DNA of 64,000 nt, taken from NCBI GenBank assembly GCA_963776935.1, contig CAVZOP010000008.1, positions 1-64,000 on the forward strand, given 5' to 3'. Shown piece by piece: positions 17,322 to 25,548 of this stretch; the first letter of the stretch is position 1; the number at the start of each line of letters is the position of its first letter. The DNA is from JALOLG01 sp963776935 (GTDB lineage Bacteria > Actinomycetota > Acidimicrobiia > Acidimicrobiales > Ilumatobacteraceae). The notes beneath the pieces were generated by a model, which saw only the letters and a program-made list of their open reading frames with translations, was not told where the DNA came from and ran no database searches. A program made the translations under genes and the position numbers.

Positions 17322-19103
17322 CTAGTTCGACGCGGGGACGAGGAGGCAGCGGCACCCCGCATGGGCGGGTGCCATCGTGTGCCCGGTGGGGTAGGCGTCT
17401 CCCGCCTCGACGGGCCCGGCGAGCGCGTTGTCCTCGGCATCGGGGCACGCCGGACCATGCGGATCGACCGCCCAGCACAACCGCGTCCCGGGGGTGGCCG
17501 CGGCGAGTGCGCCCGCCCCGTACGCAAGGCGGAACACGTCGTCGAGCTGGTCGTCGATGTGCTGGGTCTTCCACTCGCGATAGACGGCGCGGACCCGCTT
17601 GGTGATGTCGTCGTTGTCGCCGGCACCGTCGGCGACGCTGCGGCCCAGCCGGTCGCGCAGCGGTCCGACGAGGTCGGAGGCGATCGCGGCCCGCACCGGT
17701 TCGAGGGCGGTCGACTTGGCGATCGAAGAGCGCAGCCCCGCCGGCGACGCGTCGCCGGTGGTTCCGGCGCCGGCGACCGCGGCGGCGAGGAGATCGTCGC
17801 CGATCGCGTCGGCGTAGCGCTTCGTGTGATCGCTGTCCGACGGCAGGATGGCTGTCAGGTCGGTGACGGCCGGCTTTTTCCGCAACGCGTCGAGCACATC
17901 GTTCTGCTCGTCGGCGAGGACCCGCTTCAGCTTGCGGGCGGCAGCGACGATCAGCGGGACGAGCGCGGCGTCGCGGCGGTCGAAGATGGACTCCGCAGTG
18001 CCACCGGCATCGGCGTCGACGCTTGCGTCGGTCGTGCCGGCCCGCAACTTGGCGAACAGCGCTCCGGTGTCGGGATGGGCCTCGGCCTCGGCCTTGCCAG
18101 GGAACAGCGCGACCACGTTGGCCGACGATTCCTCGGTGTTCTCGACCGTCGTGGGCTCGGAGGCGTCCGGTGTTCCCACCTGGTCAGGGTCGGATTCGGC
18201 GTCGACCGCGCCGTCGTCGACGGACCCATCGCCGGACTCCTCGTCGGTCTCGGGCGCGGGTTCGGCGTCGGCATCGGCCCCGTCAGGCTCGGTGTCGGAC
18301 GTGTCGACATCGTCCGCGCCCTCCGCGTCGTCCGCGGTGTCCGCGGTGTCGGACGTCTCGGGGGTCTCGACCGTCGCCCGGTCGGACGCGCTGGTCAACG
18401 ACCGGGCGGGCACCATCATCGGCACCGGGCCGGTGGTCGGTGACAGGTCGACGTACTCGTCGGGCTCGCCGAGCGGAGTGAGCTCGGCGACGACGTCGAC
18501 CGCCACGAGACGCGCCCGCTCGAACACCTGCAAGAGACGGTCGCGGCCGAGGATCAGCTGCTCGATCTGTTGGCGGGCCAACTCGCGCCGGCGGGTCAGC
18601 TCCGACAGCACCCGCTCGCGGTAGGCGCGCGCCTCGTTGACCATCTCGCGGCCCTGCTGCTTGGCGAGCGAGACCTCACCTTCGGCGTCGGCGGCCGCGT
18701 CGGTGCGCCTGCGTGACGCGTCGATCTCGGCCTGCTCACGGGTGCGGTTGGCGTCCTCGGTGGCTTCGCGGAAGATGCGCGCGGCACCCTCCTCGGCTCG
18801 GATCTTGATCTGCGAGGCGCTCTCGCGAGCGGTCTGCAGCACGTGCAACGTCTCCTCGCCGAGGAGGCGGGCGACGGTTTCGTCGTCGAGCAGATCGGTT
18901 CCGTCGACCGCCCGCGACTGGGCCGTGCGGAGCTCGCGCTCGAGATGGACCTCACGGTCTCGGAGCCGGCCGAGCTCGGCCGCGACCCCTTGCAACAGCT
19001 CGCGCACCTCGTCCTGGTCGTAGCCGCGGCGCACGGTCGAGAACTTCGCCTCGGCGACGGACGCGGGCGACGTCGGGTCGGGTCGCGAGATCGAGACGGC
19101 CAT
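17322..19103 (-). CDS. DivIVA-domain coiled-coil protein with phage-head-morphogenesis-like C-terminus
   Basis: 593 residues. Residues about 15-60 (KFSTVRRGYDQDEVRELLQG) are a DivIVA/Wag31-type membrane-curvature domain, followed by coiled coil to about 195. Residues about 235-330 are a highly acidic Asp/Glu/Thr linker. The C-terminal 230 residues form a helical domain ending TRLCWAVDPHGPACPDAEDN, then GDAYPTGHTMAPAHAGCRC. That cysteine pattern (C..C then 'PP.H..CRC') is typical of the phage Mu gpF/SPP1 gp7 minor head protein family. The protein would locate to curved membrane or poles; the role of the phage-like domain is unknown. It lies 17 bp from the Lon-like protease gene and 11 bp from UPF0182, probably one transcription unit. 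Confidence 0.75.
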   Translation of the reverse strand: MAVSISRPDPTSPASVAEAKFSTVRRGYDQDEVRELLQGVAAELGRLRDREVHLERELRTAQSRAVDGTDLLDDETVARLLGEETLHVLQTARESASQIKIRAEEGAARIFREATEDANRTREQAEIDASRRRTDAAADAEGEVSLAKQQGREMVNEARAYRERVLSELTRRRELARQQIEQLILGRDRLLQVFERARLVAVDVVAELTPLGEPDEYVDLSPTTGPVPMMVPARSLTSASDRATVETPETSDTADTADDAEGADDVDTSDTEPDGADADAEPAPETDEESGDGSVDDGAVDAESDPDQVGTPDASEPTTVENTEESSANVVALFPGKAEAEAHPDTGALFAKLRAGTTDASVDADAGGTAESIFDRRDAALVPLIVAAARKLKRVLADEQNDVLDALRKKPAVTDLTAILPSDSDHTKRYADAIGDDLLAAAVAGAGTTGDASPAGLRSSIAKSTALEPVRAAIASDLVGPLRDRLGRSVADGAGDNDDITKRVRAVYREWKTQHIDDQLDDVFRLAYGAGALAAATPGTRLCWAVDPHGPACPDAEDNALAGPVEAGDAYPTGHTMAPAHAGCRCLLVPASN

Positions 19104-19120
19104 GGGCCCAGCGTAGGCAC

Positions 19121-20353
19121 TCAGGGCGGGTCGTTGGTGGCAATCGGAACCGGGTCGATCGGAGTCCCGCCCAGCTCCTCGAGCACCGCCAGGGCTTCGT
19201 CGACGGTGGCGACCGGGATGATCCGGAGTCCGTCACCCCCGGCGAGACGCGCCCGCTCGATGTCCTCCTCGCCTTGGGCCGTCGGCACGAGGAACACGTC
19301 GACACCCGCTTGTGCCACCGCCGCGGCCTTCTGGCGCAGCCCGCCGATGGCGCCGACCGACCCGTCGAGCTCGATCGTCCCGGTGACGGCGACGTTCTGG
19401 CCGCCGGTGAGCTCACCTGGGGTCAGTTCGTCGATCAGGGTGAGCGTGAAGGCCAGCCCGGCGGACGGCCCACCGATGGCGCCGGTGTCGATGTCGAGCT
19501 CGAACGGCAATTCCACGCGTTGGGTGTCGAAGGGGAGGAAGCCGACGATCGTGCGGTCCGGATCGTCGGGCGCCGACGTGAGCTCGACGGTGACGGTGAG
19601 CTCGCCGACCTCGGGCCGGTCGAGCAGGATCTCGACCAGGTCGCCGGGCTCCTTGTCGGCGAGCGCGGCGGAGAGATCGTCGACGTTGCCGAGCGGCTTG
19701 CCGTCGACCTCCAGCAACCGGTCACCGGGGTCGAGCATCTCGTCGGACGGGCTCGACTCCAGGCATTCCGTGCCCTCGTCGTTGGCGACCAGGCACACCA
19801 TCTCGCTGATCAGCACGTCGCCGGGCACGATCGTCACGTCGTACCCGACGGCCTTCAACGCCACGTATTGGGCGACCTGCTCCGACGTCCGCATCGACTC
19901 CAGCCCGAACGTGCGGCGCTGTTGTGGTGTCTGGAAGCCGAACTTCTGCTCCTCGGTGAGGAACTCGACGGCCGGCTCATCGCGACCGACGAGCCACGAC
20001 AGGACCGTCTGACCGGGCTCGGTGACGGTGACGAAGTAGAAGTTGCCCGACGGCGGGAACTGCTCGGCCAAGCCCTCGAGCTCGCCGAACGTGACCCGCT
20101 CGTCGACGGGTTGTGCCGACGACGGCACGCGTGCGTACGGCGTCGGCTGGACCTCGTCGATCCGCTCGTTGAGCTCGTCGGCCACGAGCTCGGACGGCAG
20201 CAGACCCGCCGCACCGACGGCGGCGCACGTGCCGATCGCCACTACCACCATCGGGATCGACCACCAGCGGTGTCGCGTGGACGGGAGACGGACCGCAGCG
20301 CGCGGCTCGGCGGGGGCGGTCACCGCTATCGTTTGCTCCTGCGTGTCGGTCAC
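19121..20353 (-). CDS. Membrane-anchored PDZ/Lon-like serine protease (YlbL type)
   Basis: 410 residues from GTG 20353. One N-terminal transmembrane helix (IPMVVVAIGTCAAVGAAGLL), then an extracytoplasmic PDZ domain (DPGDRLLEVDGKPLGNVDDL) and a C-terminal Lon-type S16 protease domain. The catalytic serine is in IGGPSAGLAFTLTL and the lysine in GGLRQKAAAVAQAGV, the Ser-Lys dyad. VTGTIELDGSVGAIGG is the typical S16 strand. It likely degrades or processes envelope proteins. It is the first gene of the leftward DivIVA/UPF0182 group. Its start overlaps that of the divergent gene at 20343 by 11 bp; a further upstream start at 20380 is possible. Confidence 0.85.
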   Translation of the reverse strand: MTDTQEQTIAVTAPAEPRAAVRLPSTRHRWWSIPMVVVAIGTCAAVGAAGLLPSELVADELNERIDEVQPTPYARVPSSAQPVDERVTFGELEGLAEQFPPSGNFYFVTVTEPGQTVLSWLVGRDEPAVEFLTEEQKFGFQTPQQRRTFGLESMRTSEQVAQYVALKAVGYDVTIVPGDVLISEMVCLVANDEGTECLESSPSDEMLDPGDRLLEVDGKPLGNVDDLSAALADKEPGDLVEILLDRPEVGELTVTVELTSAPDDPDRTIVGFLPFDTQRVELPFELDIDTGAIGGPSAGLAFTLTLIDELTPGELTGGQNVAVTGTIELDGSVGAIGGLRQKAAAVAQAGVDVFLVPTAQGEEDIERARLAGGDGLRIIPVATVDEALAVLEELGGTPIDPVPIATNDPP

Positions 20354-20678
20354 TCTCGCGCTCTCCGTCGATGGGCTCACTGCCCAAGCCGCATGGATCG
20401 GCGGCCTCGCCGTCGGTGCCCTCGTCCTCGCGGGATGGCGTAAGCCTGCCAGAGCGAAGTCCCGACAGCCACGCGGGCACTGGGCGCGCGAGCGGAGGCC
20501 AATCCTCGTCGACCACGAGCCGGCGCCACTCTACCGCCGGCCGGGACCCATCCGCCGGGTGGCTGCGGCCATCGCCAGTGGCGGGCTCGCCGTGGTCACC
20601 GGCGCGATCGCCGCCACGGTCGTGGCGTTCGGGGTGGCATGGACGGTCGTCCGCCTGACGAGCCTGCTCAAACGGTGA
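20343..20678 (+). CDS. Small membrane protein of unknown function
   Basis: 111 residues from GTG 20343 (VSVTLALSVDGLTAQAAWIG). Two hydrophobic segments are seen: WIGGLAVGALVLAGW near the N-terminus and AIASGGLAVVTGAIAATVVA near the C-terminus, with a basic, Arg/Pro-rich loop between them. I do not recognise a family. The start overlaps the divergent protease start, which is unusual; no ATG is available in frame, so the true start may be different. It ends 39 bp before the HEAT-repeat gene. Confidence 0.45.
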   Translation: MSVTLALSVDGLTAQAAWIGGLAVGALVLAGWRKPARAKSRQPRGHWARERRPILVDHEPAPLYRRPGPIRRVAAAIASGGLAVVTGAIAATVVAFGVAWTVVRLTSLLKR

Positions 20679-20717
20679 GGGGCGAGCGGTGCCTATCCAC
20701 GACGTGAACGTCCGGCG

Positions 20718-21311
20718 ATGACCGGGCCGAGCCGGCGCGAGGTAGTGATCGCCGGGCACTCGTCGGATCTCGCCACCGCTACCGCCGGGCTCGCCAGCCC
20801 GGAGGCGAGCGTGCGCATCGCGGCCCTCGGCGCCCTCGATCGGCTCGGCGCGCTGACCACATCCGACCTGACGGCGGCGACGCGGGACCCGACCGCGAGC
20901 GTCCGGCGCCGCGCTGCCGAGCTGGCGGCTTCGCACTCCGACGTCGAGCTGCTCCCGCTCCTCGCCGACGACGACGTCACGGTCGTCGAGATCGCGGCGT
21001 GGTCGTGCGGCGAGCGGGAAGTGGTCAGCGACGCCGTCCTCGGCCGCCTGATCGAGTTGACGACGCACGCCATCGAGCCGCTGGTCCGTGAATCGGGCGC
21101 GGCCGCGTTGGGCGCGATCGGGGACTCACGCGGCCTTCCGGCGATCCTCGCCGCGTGCGAGGACAAGCCGGCCGTCCGCCGGCGGGCGATCCTCGCCCTC
21201 GCGCCGTTCGACGGCGACGACGTCCGGGCAGCCGTCCAACGTGCCCTCGAAGATCGCGATTGGCAGGTCCGCCAGGCCGCCGAAGACCTGTGGCGGGCCT
21301 GGGACGATTGA
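20718..21311 (+). CDS. HEAT-repeat protein
   Basis: 197 residues of alpha-alpha HEAT-like repeats: ASVRIAALGALDRLGA, ASVRRRAAELAASHSD, PLVRESGAAALGAIGDSRGL, PAVRRRAILALAPFDGDDV, WQVRQAAEDLWRAW. Each has the 'VR..A..AL' pattern of PBS-lyase/HEAT repeats. No cysteine or cofactor site is seen; a scaffold or protein-interaction role is likely. Convergent with the GNAT gene, 21 bp between stops. Confidence 0.75.
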   Translation: MTGPSRREVVIAGHSSDLATATAGLASPEASVRIAALGALDRLGALTTSDLTAATRDPTASVRRRAAELAASHSDVELLPLLADDDVTVVEIAAWSCGEREVVSDAVLGRLIELTTHAIEPLVRESGAAALGAIGDSRGLPAILAACEDKPAVRRRAILALAPFDGDDVRAAVQRALEDRDWQVRQAAEDLWRAWDD

Positions 21312-21332
21312 CGGGCCGTCTCGACCCGACGA

Positions 21333-21767
21333 CTACTCGAGCTCGTAGCGGTAGAGGTTCGTCTCGTACGGCTCGAAGCCGATGCCCCGGTACAGCCGGT
21401 TGGCGGCCTCCCGACTGGGTCGACTCGTCAGGCTGACATTCTTCGCGCCGCGCCGCCTGGCCTCGTCGATCGCGGCCCGACTGAGCGCCTCGCCGATCCC
21501 GCCGCCACGCGCGTCCTCGTCGACCACGACGTCTTCGATCCACGCCTTGAGCCCGGTCGGGATGCGGTAGAACGCGAGCGTCAGACTGCCGACGACCCGA
21601 CCGCTGAGGCGCGCCACGAACAGGACCGTGTCGGTGGCGGCGAGAATTTCGGCGAGCTCATCGGCGGTCGGTGGCGGCGACGACGACGAAAGCTGCGGGA
21701 TCAGCCGGGCGAACGCGTCGACGAGCTCGTCGGTCACGGCCTCGGCACGAACGATCTCCACGCCCAC
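21333..21767 (-). CDS. GNAT N-acetyltransferase
   Basis: A 144-residue acetyl-CoA-dependent acetyltransferase. Motif A is AWIEDVVVDEDARGGGIGEA with the CoA-binding 'R/Q-x-x-G-x-G/A' core (DARGGGIGEAL), then AIDEARRRGAKNVSLTSRPS and RLYRGIGFEPYETNLYRYE, the usual 'A..LY...GF' end. Close in pattern to GNAT proteins that modify small molecules. Substrate unknown. Divergent from the SCO6745-family gene. Confidence 0.85.
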   Translation of the reverse strand: MGVEIVRAEAVTDELVDAFARLIPQLSSSSPPPTADELAEILAATDTVLFVARLSGRVVGSLTLAFYRIPTGLKAWIEDVVVDEDARGGGIGEALSRAAIDEARRRGAKNVSLTSRPSREAANRLYRGIGFEPYETNLYRYELE

Positions 21768-21809
21768 GAGTCGTTGACGCTACCGGCCACGTGCCTAGCG
21801 TCGAGGTCG

Positions 21810-22706
21810 ATGTCGTCGGGTTCGGACCTCTCGAAGATCGCACGGCGCCTCGGCTCCGTGCTGGAGCCGGTGGTCGGGCAGGTGTACTTCTCGCCAGAGT
21901 GCCACGCCAACTATGAAGCGCTCGGTTTCGGTCCGAGCCCGGGAACCGCCGGCGGTGTTGCGCTGCCCGACGGACCGGCCTATTTCACGAGCCGCGGCAG
22001 CGTGATGGGACAGGTCGCCGGCGATGTCGTCGCCGCCGCCTTCGCCGTGTTCAAACCGGCCGTCGTCGTGCCGCTCGTGGAGCTCGGCTGGCAGCGCACG
22101 AACGCGTCGACGATCTGCAAGGCGCGCACCGACGGTGCTGTCGCTCAGCTGCGTCGGATCCTCGGCAACGCTCCGGAAGGAGTGGACCGTGCCGTCGAGC
22201 TGATGCGGCGCGCGACCGAACCGTTGCGGCCGGAAGGGCGCCCGTTGTACGCCGGCGTCCGTTCGCTCGGCGTGCCGGACGAGCCGCTCGCCGCGGTGTG
22301 GCGTCTGGGCGACCAACTCCGCGAGTACCGCGGTGACTCGCACACGATGGCGTGGGCTGTGGCCGGGTTCGACGCGACCGAGATCGGCCTGCTCACGGAG
22401 CTGTATTGGGGGATCCCGATGCGCAGCTACACGCGCACGCGCGGGTGGAGTGATGCGGAGTTCGATGCCGCCGCGCACCGGCTCCGGTCCCGCGGCCTGA
22501 TCGACCGCGACGGGTTCACCACCGCCGGGCGCGACGCCCGCGAGGCGATCGAGGTGGCGACCGACGCGCAGATGCGCCCGGCCCTCGACGCCCTCGGCGA
22601 CGACGCGATGGAGCTGTGCTCGATCCTCGAACCATGGGGTGCCGCGGTCCGGGCCGGCGGCGGCTACCTCGCCAACGGACCGCACGACCTGGGAGGGCGC
22701 GGATGA
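21810..22706 (+). CDS. SCO6745-family protein (winged-helix-like)
   Basis: 298 residues. Matches the actinobacterial family typified by Streptomyces SCO6745: SKIARRLGSVLEPVVGQVYF, then YFTSRGSVMGQVAGDVVAAAFAVF, and a C-terminal winged-helix-like segment (AEFDAAAHRLRSRGLIDRDG; TTAGRDAREAIEVATDAQ). ATG 21810 chosen over an upstream in-frame ATG because it begins the conserved region. Its stop overlaps the next start by 4 bp (ATGA), so it is coupled to the putative selenoprotein redoxin. The function is unknown; the family is often annotated as a regulator. Confidence 0.75.
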   Translation: MSSGSDLSKIARRLGSVLEPVVGQVYFSPECHANYEALGFGPSPGTAGGVALPDGPAYFTSRGSVMGQVAGDVVAAAFAVFKPAVVVPLVELGWQRTNASTICKARTDGAVAQLRRILGNAPEGVDRAVELMRRATEPLRPEGRPLYAGVRSLGVPDEPLAAVWRLGDQLREYRGDSHTMAWAVAGFDATEIGLLTELYWGIPMRSYTRTRGWSDAEFDAAAHRLRSRGLIDRDGFTTAGRDAREAIEVATDAQMRPALDALGDDAMELCSILEPWGAAVRAGGGYLANGPHDLGGRG

Positions 22707-23789
22707 TCATCACCGATCTCGACAGTGTTGCGGTCGACGACTTCGCCGAGGCGACCGGATGGGACCCCAAGCCGCAGGGCCTGTGCCGGGGCGAGGTCTG
22801 CGTGCCCGCGCCAGGTGCCCGCCGAGACGACGGCACGATCGACGTCGCGCTCGCGGCCGAGCGGCTCGGCATGCCGCTCGTTCACGACCCCGATGCCGGC
22901 GTCTGGGCACTCGGGCCGGGCACGACCAGTGGGCGGGTCCTCAGCACCGCGGTTGCGCCCGACCCGACGCTGATCGACCGTCAGGGCGAAACGTTCCACC
23001 TGTCGTCGCTGCGCGGGCGCAAGGTGCTGCTCGTCGCGTGGGCCAGCTATTGAGGCTGTCGCGCGAGCCTGCCCGGGTGGCAGGCGCTGCACGCCGAGCT
23101 CGAACCGCGGGGCCTGACCGTCGTGACGGTCGCCCTCGACATGTTCCCCGAGCACACGTACCGGTGGATCGACGCGGCCGCCCCGACCCACCCGAGCCTG
23201 ATCGACACGCGCCACGTCACCGGTGAGTTGTTCGGCTTCGTCAACATCCCGATGGCGACGTGGATCGACGAGGACGGCATGATCGTGCGCAACGCCGAGT
23301 CGGCGTCGATCGAGCGCAGCCCGTTGCGCGACATCGAGATCGCCGCCGACCTCCCGCCCCGGCTGGCGACGACGCTCACGGAGGTCAAGGCGATCCCCGA
23401 CTACTCGGCCGAGTACCGCGCCGCGATCCTCGACTGGGTCGAGCTCGGCGCCGGCGTCGCGGTTCGCCCTCGCGCCGGACGAGGTGGTCGCCCGATCGCT
23501 GCCGCGTGGTGCCGACCAGGCGCGGGCAACCGCCTGCTTCGAGCTCGGCCAGCACCTCGAGCGAACCGGCCATCGTGAGGCGGCGCGTTCGTGGTGGCGC
23601 CAGGCACACGACCTCGACCGCTCGAACTGGACCTACAAGCGCCAGGCCTGGACCCTCGAGACGACCCCCGAGGGCGCCGACGCCAACGACCTCACCCAGG
23701 AGGCGGGAGAGGTGTACGGCACGAGCTGGATCGACGACGTGCTGGCCCTCGGTGGTGGCGCCCGTTACGTCGTCGAACCCGACCTCTGA
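22703..23789 (+). CDS. TlpA/ResA-like redoxin, candidate selenoprotein (U117)
   Basis: Thioredoxin-fold protein of about 360 residues if TGA at 23051-23053 is read as selenocysteine. Upstream: MIITDLDSVAVDDFAEATGW and, before the TGA, HLSSLRGRKVLLVAWASY. Downstream in the same frame: GCRASLPGWQALHAELEPRG and LFGFVNIPMATWIDEDG, with the cis-Pro loop 'VNIPMATWID'. The stop therefore replaces the first cysteine of a WAS[W/Y]-C-G-C-R active site, giving U-G-C. A 7-bp hairpin follows at 23067-23085. A separate one-base shift near 23460 joins WVELGAG to FALAPDEVVARSLPRG and a TPR-like C-terminus (ATACFELGQHLERTGHREAA). Coupled to the SCO6745-family gene. The alternative is a nonsense mutation, but its exact placement on the catalytic residue argues against that. 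Confidence 0.75.
23067..23085 (+). promoter_or_regulatory. Candidate bacterial SECIS hairpin
   Basis: GCCTGCC (23067-23073) and GGCAGGC (23079-23085) form a perfect 7-bp stem around the loop CGGGT. The loop begins 20 nt after the in-frame TGA (23051-23053), and its second base is G, both within the known rules for bacterial SECIS elements. The hairpin is inside the coding frame, where bacterial SECIS elements lie. Confidence 0.65.
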
Positions 23790-23863
23790 ACGCCCCGGAC
23801 GACACGTCCGACGAACACGTCCGACGACACGGCAGACGGCGCACCGGTAGGGTTGAGGGCGAC

Positions 23864-24799
23864 ATGGAGCACATCCGCTGGCTGGCCGAACCGACCCTGC
23901 GCAACCCGGTGGTCGTGGCCGCGTTCACCGGGTGGAACGACGCCGGCGATGCTGCCTCCACCGCCTTGCGCACGCTCGTCGAGTCGAGCTCGGCGACCGC
24001 CCTCGCCGAGATCGATCCCGATCCGTACACCGATTTCGCGACCGTCCGCCCACACGTGCGGCTGACGGCGAAGCGCCAGCGCGAGATCGTCTGGCCGACG
24101 GTCGGGGTGTGGTCGGCGTCGTTGCCCGGCACCGACGTGATCCTGGTCCTCGGCCCCGAGCCGGCGCTCCGGTGGCGATCGTTCTGCCAGCAGATCACCG
24201 GTCTCGCCGGCCACCTCGGTGCGCCGATGGCCATCACACTCGGTGCCCTGCTCGCCGACGTGCCGCACAGCCGGCCGGTGCACCTGATCGGGACCGCCAC
24301 CGACGACACGCTGATGGAGCGCTACGAGCTCGAGCGCTCGCGCTACGAGGGTCCGACCGGGATCGTCGGTGTGCTGCAGGCGGCGTTCACGCAGGCCGAC
24401 ATCCCCGCCGCGTCACTGTGGGCGGCGGTGCCCGGCTACGCCGCCCAGCTGCCGTCGCCGAAGGCGGCGATGGCGCTCGTCGAACGGGCGTGCTCGATGA
24501 TGGGCACCCCGGCGCCGGTGTCGGTACTCGCCGATCAGTCGGTCGAGTACGACGCTCGAATCGCCTCCCTCGTGGCTGACGACGACGACCTGTCCACGTA
24601 CGTGTCGCGCCTCGAGTCGCTGCTCGACGAGCCCGACCTCGACCCGTCCGACATCGACGGCACCGACGATCTCGACGCCGACGTCGACGAACAGTTCGGC
24701 TTCGCCGTCGAGCCGCCCGAAGGCACGTTCGACGTGTCGGATCCGGGCGAGCTGGTTCAGGAAGTCGAGCAGTTCCTGCGCGACCGCGACGAGAGCTGA
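23864..24799 (+). CDS. PAC2-family protein
   Basis: 311 residues. PAC2 proteins relate to proteasome assembly chaperones; in actinobacteria their role is not settled. The signature regions are NPVVVAAFTGWNDAGDAAS, HVRLTAKRQREIVWPTVGVW, and GLAGHLGAPMAITLGALLAD, followed by YEGPTGIVGVLQAAF and SLWAAVPGYAAQLPSPKAAM. The last 80 residues are acidic (Asp-rich: DLDPSDIDGTDDLDADVDE). ATG 23864 gives MEHIRWLAEPTLRNPV. Starts 74 bp after the redoxin gene on the same strand, possibly the same operon. Confidence 0.85.
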   Translation: MEHIRWLAEPTLRNPVVVAAFTGWNDAGDAASTALRTLVESSSATALAEIDPDPYTDFATVRPHVRLTAKRQREIVWPTVGVWSASLPGTDVILVLGPEPALRWRSFCQQITGLAGHLGAPMAITLGALLADVPHSRPVHLIGTATDDTLMERYELERSRYEGPTGIVGVLQAAFTQADIPAASLWAAVPGYAAQLPSPKAAMALVERACSMMGTPAPVSVLADQSVEYDARIASLVADDDDLSTYVSRLESLLDEPDLDPSDIDGTDDLDADVDEQFGFAVEPPEGTFDVSDPGELVQEVEQFLRDRDES

Positions 24800-24818
24800 T
24801 CGGTCGCCGGAACCCCGA

Positions 24819-25529
24819 TCAACCGGCGCGCCACATCGGGGCGCGGACGGGATCGAAGTCGGTCGGGAACTCCTCGCCGTCGATGGCGGCGAACGCCATC
24901 GGCCCCCACCAGTGGGCGCCGGCAGTGCCCGGTGGCAGCGCATCGCGGCCGAACCAGCCGACGTCGGCGGTCTCGAGCGGATGGCCGGCCAGCTCGCCTC
25001 CGATCGCCGTGCAATGGAACACGAGCATGTACATCCCGAACCGCGAGAACCCCTTGCGCTGCCCGTCGATCACCGAGAGCACGCGGTGCGGCTCGCACAG
25101 GATGCCGGTCTCCTCGGCGACCTCTTTCACCGCCACCTCCGCCGGCGAGTAGCCGACGTCGGCCCATCCCGTCGGGTACAGCCAGATGCCGGAGTCGGCC
25201 CGCTGGACGAGCAGCAGCTCACCGCGGTCGTTGCCGACGATGGCGCCGACGGCCACCTTCGGCGTGACGTAGCCGGGAACCCCCTCGCCGATGCTCTCGA
25301 GCCACTCCTGCACGAAGTGATCGGTCTCGCGCTCGAACGCGGCATCGTCCTCGAGCTCGGTGGCCGCCGCCTTGATGTCGGCGGCGACGTGGAGCACCTC
25401 CTCGAAGCGCTCCTTCTCGTACAGGTTCTGCGTGAACCCGAGGCCGGTCCGGGCGATCGCGGCCAGCGTCTCGCTCCATCGAGCCAGATCACGCGGGTCG
25501 AGGTACGCGCGGCAGCCACGTCGGTCCAA
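24819..25529 (-). CDS. NUDIX hydrolase with Nudix_N helper domain
   Basis: 236 residues. The N-terminal 75 residues (LARWSETLAAIARTGLGFTQ; YEKERFEEVLHVAADI) match the helical domain found ahead of some nucleoside-diphosphate-X hydrolases. The Nudix box reads GWADVGYSPAEVAVKEVAEE then TGI: the second half EVAEETGI is canonical, while the first Glu is Tyr and the Arg is Lys, as in other members with this N-terminal domain. It likely cleaves nucleoside diphosphate derivatives. It lies 20 bp downstream of glnD on the same strand. Confidence 0.85.
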   Translation of the reverse strand: MDRRGCRAYLDPRDLARWSETLAAIARTGLGFTQNLYEKERFEEVLHVAADIKAAATELEDDAAFERETDHFVQEWLESIGEGVPGYVTPKVAVGAIVGNDRGELLLVQRADSGIWLYPTGWADVGYSPAEVAVKEVAEETGILCEPHRVLSVIDGQRKGFSRFGMYMLVFHCTAIGGELAGHPLETADVGWFGRDALPPGTAGAHWWGPMAFAAIDGEEFPTDFDPVRAPMWRAG

Positions 25530-25548
25530 CCTAGGTGCCGACTCGCGA

